DNA from: Halocatena marina
Lineage (GTDB): Archaea; Halobacteriota; Halobacteria; Halobacteriales; Haloarculaceae
Direction of reading: 5' to 3'
DNA length: 64,000 bases
Assembly (NCBI RefSeq): GCF_025913575.1
Contig: NZ_CP109785.1
Coordinates: 3,162,001 to 3,226,000 of the forward strand
Part shown: positions 51,639 through 60,612 of the stretch, in pieces
How positions within the stretch are numbered: the stretch's first letter is position 1
Layout of the letters: every line of letters starts with the position of its first letter
Notes under the pieces: model-generated
Seen by the model: the letters and a program-made list of their open reading frames with translations, nothing else
Databases searched by the model: none
Told to the model about the DNA's origin: nothing
Translations under genes and position numbers: made by a program

Positions 51639-52934
51639 TTACGCGTAGTCCTCGTACGTCGGACGACCCGCCTCAGGAGGGAACACATCGAGTGGTGCCG
51701 TCGTCTGTTCGCCCGAATTCATATCCTTGATCGTCACCTCGTCGTTCGCTAAATCCTGCTCGCCGACGATGACGACCGTTTCGGCGTTGATACTATCGGC
51801 ATAGCCCATCTGTGCACCGAAACTCCGTCCCGAGACATCGGTTTCGACGATGTGACCGAGCGCGCGCAGTTCCCGAACGATCCTCGCAGCGACACCGCGC
51901 GTCTCACCGACCTGCAGGACGTAGTAGTCGGTCGAGAACGACTCCTCGGGCCAGACATCCGCTCGTTCGAGAAGCAGCGACAGCGGCGCGTGTCCGAGTG
52001 CAACACCGACAGCGGGCGTTGGCTGACCGCCGTAGCTCTCGATCAGTTCGTCGTATCGACCGCCGCCAAAGACAGAGCGCGATACCTCTCCAGTCGAATC
52101 GAAGCACTCGAAGACGACGCCGGTGTAGTAATCGAGTCCGCGAGCGGTGTCGAGTGAGAGCGTACAGTACTCTCTCGCGCCGAAGTCTTCCGTCGCTGCG
52201 AGCACGTCCTGAAGATTTTTCACGGCGTTTTCGAGCCGCTCTGTCCGCGCAAAGTCAGTGAGTTCGGAAAGATCCTCCGTCGAGAGAAGCGCATCGAACG
52301 TGCTCGCCTGCTCTCGAGTAAGCCCGGCATCGACCAGCAGCGCGTGATAGTCCGCTTGATCAAGCTTCGCACTCTTGTCTACGGCCCGAATCGCGCTCGG
52401 AACGTCTACACCGTCGAAGGAGTCGAGAAGGCCGCCGAGAACACCACGGTGGTTCACCCGAAATTCGAAATCGCCGCTCGTGAGTCCGAGTTCAGTCAGT
52501 GCATCAGCCGTGAACGCGAGAATTTCGGCGTCTGACTCCGGCTCCGACGATCCAAAACAGTCTATGTTCGTCTGATAGAACTCACGAAATCGGCCCTGTT
52601 GGGGTTCCTCGTAGCGCCAGAACGGCCGCGTCGAGAACCACTTGATTGGTTTTGAGAGCTCCTGTTGTTTGTCAACCACCATGCGCGCGACGGTCGGTGT
52701 CAGCTCTGGTGTGAGAGCGACATCCCGCTCTCCTTGGTCTGTGAACGCGTACAGTTCTTCAACGATCTCCTCACCGCTTTTGTCCACGTACAACTGTGTG
52801 CGTTCAAGCGCTGGCGTCCCGACTTCACGGAATCCGTACCGTCGCCCGACGGCCTCTAGTGTGTCGATGACCTGACGGCGCGCACCCATTTCGTCGGGAT
52901 AAAAATCTCGAAATCCCTTGATGTGGTCGTACAT
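51639..52934 (-). CDS. hisS: Histidine--tRNA ligase
   Basis: A 431-residue class II aminoacyl-tRNA synthetase. MYDHIKGFRDFYPDEMGARR begins the enzyme; motif 2 is RPFWRYEEPQQGRFREFYQ; the HisRS signature motifs are ARGLDYYTGVVFE and VFGGGRYDELIESYGG; the C-terminal anticodon-binding domain spans about residues 335-431. Full length. It is the first gene of the hisS-truA operon and has a promoter region of about 100 bp shared with the end of the PDCD5 gene. Confidence 0.95.
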   Translation of the reverse strand: MYDHIKGFRDFYPDEMGARRQVIDTLEAVGRRYGFREVGTPALERTQLYVDKSGEEIVEELYAFTDQGERDVALTPELTPTVARMVVDKQQELSKPIKWFSTRPFWRYEEPQQGRFREFYQTNIDCFGSSEPESDAEILAFTADALTELGLTSGDFEFRVNHRGVLGGLLDSFDGVDVPSAIRAVDKSAKLDQADYHALLVDAGLTREQASTFDALLSTEDLSELTDFARTERLENAVKNLQDVLAATEDFGAREYCTLSLDTARGLDYYTGVVFECFDSTGEVSRSVFGGGRYDELIESYGGQPTPAVGVALGHAPLSLLLERADVWPEESFSTDYYVLQVGETRGVAARIVRELRALGHIVETDVSGRSFGAQMGYADSINAETVVIVGEQDLANDEVTIKDMNSGEQTTAPLDVFPPEAGRPTYEDYA

Positions 52935-53032
52935 ACCCGAAACTCACGGAGAGCACACTTCAACTGTGTGGTAGTGTGGTATCGCCTCCCCTCCAGAACG
53001 AAGACGCAGTCGAAATGGGGGAGAGGAACGCG

Positions 53033-53374
53033 TTATCGTCGTCGGATGTTGAAGCTCTGAGAATCCGGCGTCAGTTCGCTGAGCAACTGCTTCATCTGAT
53101 CTTCGTCGATCTGATCCTGGACGCGGCCACTCTGGGCGAGCGCGATGATCTGCCGTTCGATCTGTTCGCCGTGCTCGGGTTTCGACATCTTCACCGTGTT
53201 GAGGCGCTTTCGTGCACCGTCGGTGAGATACTGACGAAGAATCGCTTTCTTTTGGGCATCGGCCTGTTCCCGTTGGGCCTGCATCGCGTCTTCGTCCACG
53301 TCCTGTTGCTGTTGCTCTTTGAGCTGTTCCATCTTCTTCTGTCTGAGTTCCTCAAGGTCGTCCTCCTCGGGCAT
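53033..53374 (-). CDS. PDCD5-family DNA-binding protein
   Basis: A 113-residue helical protein of the archaeal PDCD5/TFAR19 family. [20 protein letters not shown] begins a Gln/Glu/Lys-rich helix; the core three-helix bundle has [20 protein letters not shown] and [20 protein letters not shown]. Archaeal homologues bind DNA, and the family is usually next to rpS19e as it is here. The role is unsettled. A start two codons further up (MGMPEE, 53380) is possible. Confidence 0.92.
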   Translation of the reverse strand: MPEEDDLEELRQKKMEQLKEQQQQDVDEDAMQAQREQADAQKKAILRQYLTDGARKRLNTVKMSKPEHGEQIERQIIALAQSGRVQDQIDEDQMKQLLSELTPDSQSFNIRRR

Positions 53375-53473
53375 GCCCAACGGTTAGTGAGGGCGACACA
53401 AAACCGTGACGGGCCGGGATGCAATCCGTTTCGTGGGACGTTCGATTCGTCGCCCTCTCGAAAAATAGTATTA

Positions 53474-53656
53474 ATGGGAGATATTAACCAAATTCCAACC
53501 CTAGATGACGTATGCTCTCTTCGAAGATGGATTCAGTCAGAACTGATGAGAGACTTTCCTTCAGCGATGCTATGCAATAGCGCGATCCTCGCCGAGCGCA
53601 TCGACCGAATAGAACATCGACACCGGAATCTGCACCGGTCGTTCCACCCACAGTGA
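53474..53656 (+). CDS. Possible 60-residue protein between PDCD5 and rpS19e genes
   Basis: On the plus strand an ATG at 53474 starts MGDINQIPTLDDVCSLRRWI, continues as a helical, His/Arg-rich short protein and ends HPQ at 53656. It lies wholly in the gap between two minus-strand genes. The ATG follows AAAAATAGTATT closely, which is too near for a normal TATA box. The composition is partly natural, but the end looks like noncoding DNA. Low confidence. Confidence 0.3.
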   Translation: MGDINQIPTLDDVCSLRRWIQSELMRDFPSAMLCNSAILAERIDRIEHRHRNLHRSFHPQ

Positions 53657-53672
53657 GAGAGATAGCCGCTTT

Positions 53673-54122
53673 TTAGGCGTAGCGTTCGAGTTCAGGGCGG
53701 TCGAGTTCGTCGAGTACGTCAGTGGCAGTGGTGTCAAGGAGTGATCGGCCGGCACCCGTGATTCGTCGACCCTCACCATCGGCAGTTTCGACGAGTCCTT
53801 CCTCCTCCAGTTGCTGAAGCATCGTTCGGATAGCGTTGCCGCTGGCTTTAGACTTCGCGCTCGGACGGACGCGGTATCGGGTCGATCCCTGTTTCGACCC
53901 GCCATAGTGCGAGCGTAGGCGTTCGATTCCGACCGGACCATCTTTTGCGACAACCCGGAGGAGACTAGCGGCGCGGCGTTGCCAGAAGCCCTCTTGTTCC
54001 GGAGGCAGTTCGCGTGAGACGCCCGATTTCGTGTAGGCAGCCCACTCAGGCGCTTCGATGTCGAGTTCCTCGGCGACGGCCTCGATGAGCGCATCCGCCG
54101 GGACGTCGTAGAACGTCGTCAT
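53673..54122 (-). CDS. rps19e: Ribosomal protein S19e
   Basis: A 149-residue small-subunit protein of the archaeal/eukaryotic type. MTTFYDVPADALIEAVAEEL is the family start; WAAYTKSGVSRELPPEQEGF, WQRRAASLLRVVAKDGPVGI and HYGGSKQGSTRYRVRPSAKS carry the winged-helix rRNA-binding surface. A longer frame to 54158 adds twelve unlike residues. The PDCD5 gene follows on the same strand after 298 bp, the conserved archaeal order though with an unusually wide gap here. Confidence 0.95.
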   Translation of the reverse strand: MTTFYDVPADALIEAVAEELDIEAPEWAAYTKSGVSRELPPEQEGFWQRRAASLLRVVAKDGPVGIERLRSHYGGSKQGSTRYRVRPSAKSKASGNAIRTMLQQLEEEGLVETADGEGRRITGAGRSLLDTTATDVLDELDRPELERYA

Positions 54123-54176
54123 TACGGGTCTATCCTCGCGCGCGCTGTTTAAACACATCGATGACGAGCGAGCGAA

Positions 54177-55247
54177 CTATCGGAATCGAGACTCGGACTC
54201 AGAGTCAGAATCACGTTGTGGCTCGAGATGAGACCGTGACTGCACACTGAAGACGGAGGCAACGATTCCCCCGATGAACGTCGGAAGCCAGTACGAGGCT
54301 GTGCGGTGCAGGAGAACCGCTGCGCTGGCTGCTGCCGGGTCAATCCCTGCCATCGAGACGAGCAGCGCGATCAGGACGGATTCAATTCCCCCAAGTCCAC
54401 CAGGAAGTGGGGTGATGCTCGCAATGCTCCCGAGCGGCACGACGACGAGCGGGATCGCGATCGGTACCGAGTATCCAAGCGCGTACAGTGAGAGCCAGAG
54501 AATACTCGCAAGCGTGATCCAGCCAGCCGTGGCGAATCCGAATGCGAGAGCGAGGCTCCGACGATTGGTCGCGACGCGTTCGACTGCTACGAAGAATCCC
54601 TCAACGCGAGCGACAATCGTCTCACGATCCGGTGGCGCTCGATTCGGAATGAGCCGCGCAACGATCGTGGCGACAGGCATCACGAGACGAACAACGATGT
54701 TCTCGACCCGCACTCTGAAGTTCCAGACGAAGATCGCAATGAGGAAGATAACGATCCCGAGCCCGACGACGATCACTGCTGCGGCCCGTAACCGTTGATT
54801 GAGGGCCGCAGTTGCCGCAATAGAGGCAAGACCGAGCGCCGCAAGTGAGAGCGAGGGAACGAAGTGGATCGCATCGACGCTAGCAATGGTTGCAAGCCCT
54901 TTCTCGTACTTGCTATCGGTTGCATCGGCGATGAAATAGGCACTCACCGGCTCACCACCAGCCTGTCCGAACGGAGTGATGTTGTTGGCGAACATGGCCA
55001 CCGTGTAGATGAGTACAGATGACACAACCGTGAGTCGACCGTCGAGTACACTAACGACAACCCGGAGCAAGAGACCCCACGAGAGGAGCCACACGACAAC
55101 GACACCCGGAAGAATCGCGACGATGAGCGGATTGGCCCGCGAGAGTACAGCGATGATCCGACCAATCCCGACGAGGCTGAAGAGGACAGCAAGAACGACA
55201 ATCGCGCCAGCGAACCCGGCAACTGTCGTCCGGAGATTGCCATCCAT
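54177..55247 (-). CDS. YbhN/UPF0104-family membrane protein (putative flippase or lipid synthase TM domain)
   Basis: A 356-residue protein with eight or so membrane helices. Family marks are FANNITPFGQAGGEPVSAYF and LPGGLGGIESVLIALLVSMA, shared with the membrane part of lysylphosphatidylglycerol synthases and with YbhN proteins suggested to move lipid-linked groups. The soluble aminoacyl-transferase domain is missing, as usual in archaea. The tail (QRDSDSESESRFR) is charged. Role unknown; upstream thiL is divergent. Confidence 0.87.
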   Translation of the reverse strand: MDGNLRTTVAGFAGAIVVLAVLFSLVGIGRIIAVLSRANPLIVAILPGVVVVWLLSWGLLLRVVVSVLDGRLTVVSSVLIYTVAMFANNITPFGQAGGEPVSAYFIADATDSKYEKGLATIASVDAIHFVPSLSLAALGLASIAATAALNQRLRAAAVIVVGLGIVIFLIAIFVWNFRVRVENIVVRLVMPVATIVARLIPNRAPPDRETIVARVEGFFVAVERVATNRRSLALAFGFATAGWITLASILWLSLYALGYSVPIAIPLVVVPLGSIASITPLPGGLGGIESVLIALLVSMAGIDPAAASAAVLLHRTASYWLPTFIGGIVASVFSVQSRSHLEPQRDSDSESESRFR

Positions 55248-55410
55248 ACAAGCTCTCCGACAGTCGGTCGCTTGAAACCACCGGATTCAACACATCCAAA
55301 CAATTATTAAAAATAAATAATTCGGGAATTATGTCTATCGAGTCACTGTTGTTCGTGCACACAATTCGTCGATAGCGGTGGGTTTTCATCGATGCACGCA
55401 TAGGCCGAGC

Positions 55411-56271
55411 ATGGACGAACGGGCCGCACTCACGCTGATCGACTCGTGGCTTCCGCTGGCAGGTGATGACGCAGCCGTTCTCGACGATCTCGTGATATCG
55501 ACCGATATGCTGCACGAGACGACCGATTTTCCGGAGGGAACGACGCGCTACACCGCAGGATGGCGGTCAGTCGGCGCGTCGCTTTCGGACATTGCCGCGA
55601 TGGGTGCTAATGCAACTGCGGCTGTTGCCGTGTACGCTGCGCCATCGTTCGAGGAGCCCGAAATCCACGATTTCATCGATGGAGCACGAGCAGTCTGTGA
55701 ACGAGTCGGAGCGGAGTACGTCGGTGGCGATCTCGACGGGCACGATGAGTTCACCGTTGCGACAACGGTTGTAGGAGATACTCACGAGCCGGTTCGGCGA
55801 TCTGGTGCGAGTCCGGGTGAAACCCTGTGTGTGACCGGAACGCTCGGACGGAGTGGGGCTGCTCTCGAACTGTTCGACCACGAGCCAGAGCGGGCGAACG
55901 ATCTCTTCCAGTTCGAGCCACGCGTCGCTGCTGGCCGAGCGATCGCTGCTCACGCAGGCGCGATGATGGATTCGAGCGATGGCCTCGCGCGTTCGCTCCA
56001 CCAGCTCGCCGCTGCGAGCGACTGTGGATTCGACGTGGCAGGCAGCGCGCTTCCGATCGACGAGTGCGTCCACGAGGTCGCAACCGACGAGCTCGATGTA
56101 TACGAACTCGCGGTCCACTTCGGCGAGGATTTCGAGCTTGTGTTCACGACCGACGCGGTCGAGACAGTCCGATCCCTGTCGCCGACACCTATCACGCCGA
56201 TCGGAACAGTTACTGACGACGGCGTAACGCTCGACGGTGCATCACTTCCTGATCGGGGCTACAGCCATTAG
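55411..56271 (+). CDS. thiL: Thiamine-monophosphate kinase
   Basis: A 286-residue enzyme phosphorylating thiamine monophosphate to the diphosphate cofactor. It has the PurM/AIR-synthase-like fold: GDDAAVLDDLVISTDMLHET near the start (metal and ATP binding), VGASLSDIAAMGANATAAVA, VGGDLDGHDEFTVATTVVGD and MMDSSDGLARSLHQLA. The ATG at 55411 is chosen because MDERAALTLIDSW begins the fold; the frame upstream to 55378 is unlike. It is divergent from the YbhN-like gene. Confidence 0.93.
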   Translation: MDERAALTLIDSWLPLAGDDAAVLDDLVISTDMLHETTDFPEGTTRYTAGWRSVGASLSDIAAMGANATAAVAVYAAPSFEEPEIHDFIDGARAVCERVGAEYVGGDLDGHDEFTVATTVVGDTHEPVRRSGASPGETLCVTGTLGRSGAALELFDHEPERANDLFQFEPRVAAGRAIAAHAGAMMDSSDGLARSLHQLAAASDCGFDVAGSALPIDECVHEVATDELDVYELAVHFGEDFELVFTTDAVETVRSLSPTPITPIGTVTDDGVTLDGASLPDRGYSH

Positions 56272-56654
56272 CGTCAGCCTAACTGGGAGCATTCGAACGA
56301 TCAATCTCGCCATCAACTGCACGACTCAACACGGTACGCGTCGGGAGTGTGTTCAATCAGACCGGGAAGAGCGGTCTCCTCTGGTGCCAAAAAGCAAATC
56401 GAGCGACAACGCGCTCACGCTGCGCCACGTAAGCCGGAGGTGAGTGTATCGTACAGCAATCGAGCAGTCACTTGGTTGGCTATGGTTGACACGACGACGT
56501 AATTGGAAATCTTCTCCGATTACAGAAATCAACAGAATAGAACAGCAGTAGCGTTTACACATCGTATATGAGTCATTTCCCGAGTTCGGTAATAATCGGT
56601 AGAGTAACCCGACACGAGCGTTTAACTTTGCCGCGATACAACACTCATCCGATA
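56272..56654. other. Intergenic region before the R2lox gene
   Basis: In these 383 bp no gene is supported. Several short frames on both strands have basic, Ser/Arg-rich products typical of noncoding haloarchaeal DNA. A TATA-like TTTAACTT at about 56620 is some 30 nt before the R2lox start. TCGTATATGAG at 56560 is AT-rich but serves no visible gene. Confidence 0.5.
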
Positions 56655-57599
56655 ATGACACAGATCGAAGACACCAGCCGTGATCATCGGCTGGACGCGG
56701 AGTCATTCGCCGGGGGATATTTCCGAAACGCCGTCTACCGCCACTGGGATCCATACGAAGACATTCCGCAGGAGTTGCTCGAAGAAGATCGAGAACGGCT
56801 CATCGACCACGAGCAGACAGCACAGGAGTTTGACGGACTGCGGCGCACGCTCGCACTGTTCGGTGCTGGCGAGGAAGCCGTTACGGAGGACCTCACGCCT
56901 CTGTTGCTCGTTACAAAGGACATCAACAAACAGATGTTCCTCACCTCACAGCTCTACGAGGAGGCAAAGCACACTCAGTTCTTCGACCGGTACTGGCGTT
57001 CAGTCATCGATCCGGTTGCAGAGGCTCGTGGCTTCGAAGTGACGAACCCGACCGATCAGCGCTATTTCAACGACGACTACATCGCGCTGTTCGATAAGAC
57101 AGAAGAAGCAATGCAAACGCTGCTCGAATCTGACACACCGACGGACCGGGCACGAGCGTACTGTCACTACCATCTCGTCATCGAAAGCGTCCTCGCACAA
57201 ACAGGGTACTACGGCATTCAATCGAACTACAGCTCAACCGGCGCAGATCTTCCGTCGGCGGTCGAACCCGTCCATCTCGATGGCCTCATCGAGGGCATCA
57301 CACGAATCCGGAGCGACGAAGGACGACACGTCGGCTTCGGCATGCATGAAGTACAGCGACTCATCGCCGAGGAGGGTGTCGATCCAGATGTCGTACAAAA
57401 CACGCTTCAGGAACTCATGGGACACGTCGCAGGGACGGTCGATTACAAGGACAGCCCGGTCGATTCGACACCGCTCATCGAGTACGCATCCGAGAAAACG
57501 GCCCGCCGGATCGAGATCATCACTGATGCCGACGCCGATCTCCCACCCATCGAAGAACTCGTCCACGTCGATGGGGGACGAGACATCTCGCAAGTATAA
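56655..57599 (+). CDS. R2-like ligand-binding oxidase (R2lox) family protein
   Basis: A 314-residue ferritin-like di-metal protein related to ribonucleotide reductase R2 but of the R2lox type. Probable ligands are E73 or E74 (GAGEEAVTEDL), E103 and H106 (YEEAKHTQFF), E177 (HLVIESVLAQT) and E222 with H225 (RSDEGRHVGFG). No radical-bearing class I RNR large subunit is nearby. R2lox proteins carry a Mn/Fe centre and bind a fatty-acid-like ligand; the reaction is unknown. Annotation as an RNR beta chain would be misleading. ATG at 56655 is preceded by a TATA-like box. Confidence 0.85.
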   Translation: MTQIEDTSRDHRLDAESFAGGYFRNAVYRHWDPYEDIPQELLEEDRERLIDHEQTAQEFDGLRRTLALFGAGEEAVTEDLTPLLLVTKDINKQMFLTSQLYEEAKHTQFFDRYWRSVIDPVAEARGFEVTNPTDQRYFNDDYIALFDKTEEAMQTLLESDTPTDRARAYCHYHLVIESVLAQTGYYGIQSNYSSTGADLPSAVEPVHLDGLIEGITRIRSDEGRHVGFGMHEVQRLIAEEGVDPDVVQNTLQELMGHVAGTVDYKDSPVDSTPLIEYASEKTARRIEIITDADADLPPIEELVHVDGGRDISQV

Positions 57600-57792
57600 C
57601 TGACGACCAGCGAATCACGGCAGTATCAGCAAACACGATATACCACGACAGACGCGACACGCGTCTGAACGACGTGGTTCGGACCGAGGATGAAACCAAA
57701 CCCATCTCTCAGTCTCATCTCATTTGCTACAGAGAGTGTATCGATAGCTAGCGCTGTTTGGTGCTATCAAGCCGGAGCGAAGGACTAACGGC

Positions 57793-58935
57793 TCAAACGA
57801 GTTGGAACGGGACGGGAGTAAAACAGAGCAGTCCGAGGATGAAGGTGAGGATCCCGATCGCCATTCGGCGCGAATCGAGTGGATCGTCGTGAACCGGGTG
57901 AGCCGGACCGGCGTAAGCGAGTCCAACAGCGATGACGCCCCAGAAGAACCAGAGGAAGACGGCTTCGAGAGCGAACTCGCGCACGAAGAAGAGGTACGCA
58001 CCAAGCCCGAACAGACCAGCAGGCACCAGTGCGGCCACAGTTTCTTGTCGCTTTCCGAGCATCGCGCGAAGAAGGTGTCCACCGTCGAGTTGGCCGACCG
58101 GCAGGAGATTGAGGAAGGTGACGAACATTCCAACCCAGCCGCCGACAACGACGGGATTCACCCGCATGGCGGTATCGGTGTACGAAAGCTGTGCACCGGT
58201 GGCTGCTGCAATGAATTGAATAAGTGGTGGGTAATTCAATCCCTGAATACGGAAGATGGGGCCCTCAACCTCAACGGGGTCTAGTTGCAATCCGATGGCA
58301 GTGACGACGATCGCAGCGATGAGTCCCGCGAGAGGACCAGCGACACCGATATCGAACAGTGCCTTCCGATTCGGAATGCGTCCTTTCATTTTGATGACGG
58401 CACCCATCGTTCCGAAGATGGTCGGTACAGGGATGAAATACGGAAGACTCGCATTTACCCGGTGATACCGACTCATGACGTAGTGACCGAGTTCGTGGAT
58501 ACCGAGAACACCGAGAACAGCAAGCGCGAACGGCCATGTCTGAAAGACGACGAACGGATCGTCGATCTCCAGACCATACCACCGAAGACCGGCAAACAGC
58601 GTCGTTGCAACCGTGAGCAAAGCAAAAATGATGTTTTTCCACGGGACACCATCGATGCCGACTGATCGTGGCTCGGCGATGAGTGCACGCCGACTCGTGG
58701 TAATCTCGATGCCTGTTATCGGATCGGCCTCTCCATCCTGAACGGTCGCAAGCCGGACCTCGTACCCGTGATTGCGAAACAGTGGCCAGACGTGCTGTTC
58801 TAAGCGTTCCGGTCCGACGGTCGGTTCACCAAAATAGAGCAGCCGCTCATCGTCCCTGCGAGTCTCCGAGACATCGAAGACAGACGAGAACGCTTCGATA
58901 GGAGGCCCACCCACCGGCTCGTCGATGTCGGCCAT
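57793..58935 (-). CDS. M50 site-2 protease-family membrane metallopeptidase
   Basis: A 380-residue intramembrane protease. An N-terminal cytoplasmic domain of about 95 residues leads to helices with the zinc motif HELGH at 147-151 and the second motif NLLPVGQLDGGHLL (D284). IPNRKALFDIGVAGPLAG is also typical. Such enzymes cut membrane-bound proteins such as anti-regulators. The extra N-terminal domain matches the haloarchaeal group. TATA-like GATTTATTTTC lies about 25 nt upstream of the ATG. No obvious substrate gene lies next to it. Confidence 0.92.
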   Translation of the reverse strand: MADIDEPVGGPPIEAFSSVFDVSETRRDDERLLYFGEPTVGPERLEQHVWPLFRNHGYEVRLATVQDGEADPITGIEITTSRRALIAEPRSVGIDGVPWKNIIFALLTVATTLFAGLRWYGLEIDDPFVVFQTWPFALAVLGVLGIHELGHYVMSRYHRVNASLPYFIPVPTIFGTMGAVIKMKGRIPNRKALFDIGVAGPLAGLIAAIVVTAIGLQLDPVEVEGPIFRIQGLNYPPLIQFIAAATGAQLSYTDTAMRVNPVVVGGWVGMFVTFLNLLPVGQLDGGHLLRAMLGKRQETVAALVPAGLFGLGAYLFFVREFALEAVFLWFFWGVIAVGLAYAGPAHPVHDDPLDSRRMAIGILTFILGLLCFTPVPFQLV

Positions 58936-59151
58936 TAGCGGAATAACGACTCCCGTGAAAATAAATCCCGTGACGAAAGATGCGGCTACAAGCGGAACGC
59001 TACAGAGTGCAAAATGCCAGAGAAGGAGGGCTGGTTGGACTACCAGAGATGCAGTCAGTACACCAGCCTGCGCACACGGACGGAACCAGTGACCGTGAGC
59101 GGACAGACAGTGTCGTGACCGCGAAGGGGACCAGTCTACATCGATGGGCGG

Positions 59152-59418
59152 TCAGCCGTTGGTGACACGCCACGTCGTCGCACTCGTGTACGACCACTTT
59201 TCGATCGACAGGTCAGAGGCGGAGTCGCAGAGTTTGAGCATCAGCGCACCGATTTCCTTCGGAGAGAGACCAACATCGTCCGCGATGAACTTACTCTTGA
59301 AATAGACCTCACCGTTCCCCTCTTCGGTTCGCTGGCGAAGATACGTCTGAAGCCGCTCTTCTTTGCTTCCAGCGTTGAGGCGCTCTTCATTACTGCTTGT
59401 GGAGGGAGTTGCGCTCAT
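59152..59418 (-). CDS. Small haloarchaeal winged-helix-like protein (DUF7123 type)
   Basis: An 88-residue protein. After a flexible Ser/Thr/Asn N-terminus, LQTYLRQRTEEGNGEVYFKS and FIADDVGLSPKEIGALMLKL look like a winged helix-turn-helix, ending TSATTWRVTNG. Haloarchaea have a family of this kind, DUF7123 as recalled, probably DNA-binding. Its target is unknown. It lies alone between the M50 protease and the MoaE-type gene. Confidence 0.72.
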   Translation of the reverse strand: MSATPSTSSNEERLNAGSKEERLQTYLRQRTEEGNGEVYFKSKFIADDVGLSPKEIGALMLKLCDSASDLSIEKWSYTSATTWRVTNG

Positions 59419-59702
59419 TCATTTCACCACATCTTCTCCTTCACCGATAGCAGCATATAGCCAGAGGAAAGCTAGGATTAATTTGCGTCTCCTGACGATG
59501 AATACGGCTAAAAGGTTCCTTTCACAACAGCACGAAAAACCATTAGACGTTTTAAAACTCGATCTGAGGCCTTCAAACTGTTTTATGATTGTTGAGAATC
59601 ATATTCCCAACTCCGTCAGTCATCAGTATATTCACTAGCTCGTTATTTATAAATATTTTCGTAGCGGTAGCGATTACAAATGAATCACAGTTGGCGCGCG
59701 AC
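59419..59702. other. AT-rich intergenic region
   Basis: These 284 bp are AT-rich with stops in every frame. TTATTTATAAATATTTTC near 59642 is a strong TATA-like cluster close to the 3' end of the MoaE-type gene, with no plus-strand gene following it. It may be the 3' transcript end or an unseen small RNA promoter. Confidence 0.45.
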
Positions 59703-60518
59703 TCACGACCGTTCGTGAACCCAGAACGCTTCGTCAGTCGTAACCTCTTTTTTGAAGATCGGCACTTCATCTTTGAGCCGATTGATGCCGTCCTCAACGG
59801 TTCGGAACGCCTCTTCGCGGTGACCGGCAAGAACAACTACGAAGACGATATCTTCGCCATTTTCGATGACGCCGGTCCGGTGGTGCATACACACCTCGTA
59901 GACGCCCTCTCTCTCTTCGAGGTCGTCGCTGATAGCCGACATACGTTGCTCTGCAACACCGGCGTAGGTTTCGAACGTGAGTCGTTCGGTCGGTGTGTCG
60001 TCTGGACTGTCTTTCCCGCGCACGCGACCGGTGAACGTTGCGATGGCTCCCGATCGCTCTGCGAGTGGGGAGCGTTTCACGTCTGCAACGAGCGATTCGA
60101 GCGTCACGTGAGGTTCGGTAGCGTCGATAGCGTTGATGAGAGCACCAAGCTCGTCGCTGAGCGGGTCTTTGACTGTTGCGATCGTTTCGCCAGCGTGTTC
60201 TTCCGGCTCGATGGTGATAGTTGGGCGTGTCGTGTCCTCGAAACCATCGAGGAAACAGTAGTCGTACTCGGAGGCAAGGCTATCGAGGGTGTCCGAGAGC
60301 GATCGTTCCTGTCCGGCGTGGGCAGTCCATCCATTCTGGTTGATACCCAGAGAAACACCAGCACCTTCGGCTGTGTATCCGATTGCGTCCTCGAATCCTG
60401 GGGCGGGAGCGACCGGGAGCCGCGAGATGGTCGTGACAGCGTGCTCGGCAGCGAGATTCCCCACGAGTCGCTCGATGAGATCGGACGAGTGCGGGCCGAC
60501 GACGGCGACTGTGTACAT
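59703..60518 (-). CDS. moaE: MobB-like/MoaE fusion, molybdopterin synthase catalytic subunit
   Basis: A 271-residue two-part protein. Residues 1-115 resemble the MobB nucleotide-binding domain but the P-loop is lost: VAVVGPHSSDLIERLV has neither GK nor S/T at the expected place. Residues 130-271 are MoaE: SGAIATFTGRVRGKDSPDDT, LTFETYAGVAEQRMSAISDD, VCMHHRTGVIENGEDIVFVV and PIFKKEVTTDEAFWV, the last with catalytic Lys residues. It transfers sulfur from MoaD to make molybdopterin. The MobB part is probably structural or lost ATP/GTP binding. Divergent from pyrH. Confidence 0.9.
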   Translation of the reverse strand: MYTVAVVGPHSSDLIERLVGNLAAEHAVTTISRLPVAPAPGFEDAIGYTAEGAGVSLGINQNGWTAHAGQERSLSDTLDSLASEYDYCFLDGFEDTTRPTITIEPEEHAGETIATVKDPLSDELGALINAIDATEPHVTLESLVADVKRSPLAERSGAIATFTGRVRGKDSPDDTPTERLTFETYAGVAEQRMSAISDDLEEREGVYEVCMHHRTGVIENGEDIVFVVVLAGHREEAFRTVEDGINRLKDEVPIFKKEVTTDEAFWVHERS

Positions 60519-60612
60519 ACTTCGACTACGCTGTCCAAACGGCTTTAGCCTTGTCTCGCTGTCACCGCACGCCTTGACAACGCTTAAGCGGGTAACAGGG
60601 TTACGCGGGACA

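Noticed and set aside
59013..59117. Short plus-strand frame starting MPEKEGWLDY between the M50 and DUF7123-type genes
   Set aside because: Only about 34 residues, with no recognisable motif or well-placed TATA box; it overlaps the expected promoter region of the M50 gene.
59589..60548. 319-codon plus-strand frame opposite moaE
   Set aside because: Antisense shadow of a gene with clear MoaE motifs; composition is unnatural.
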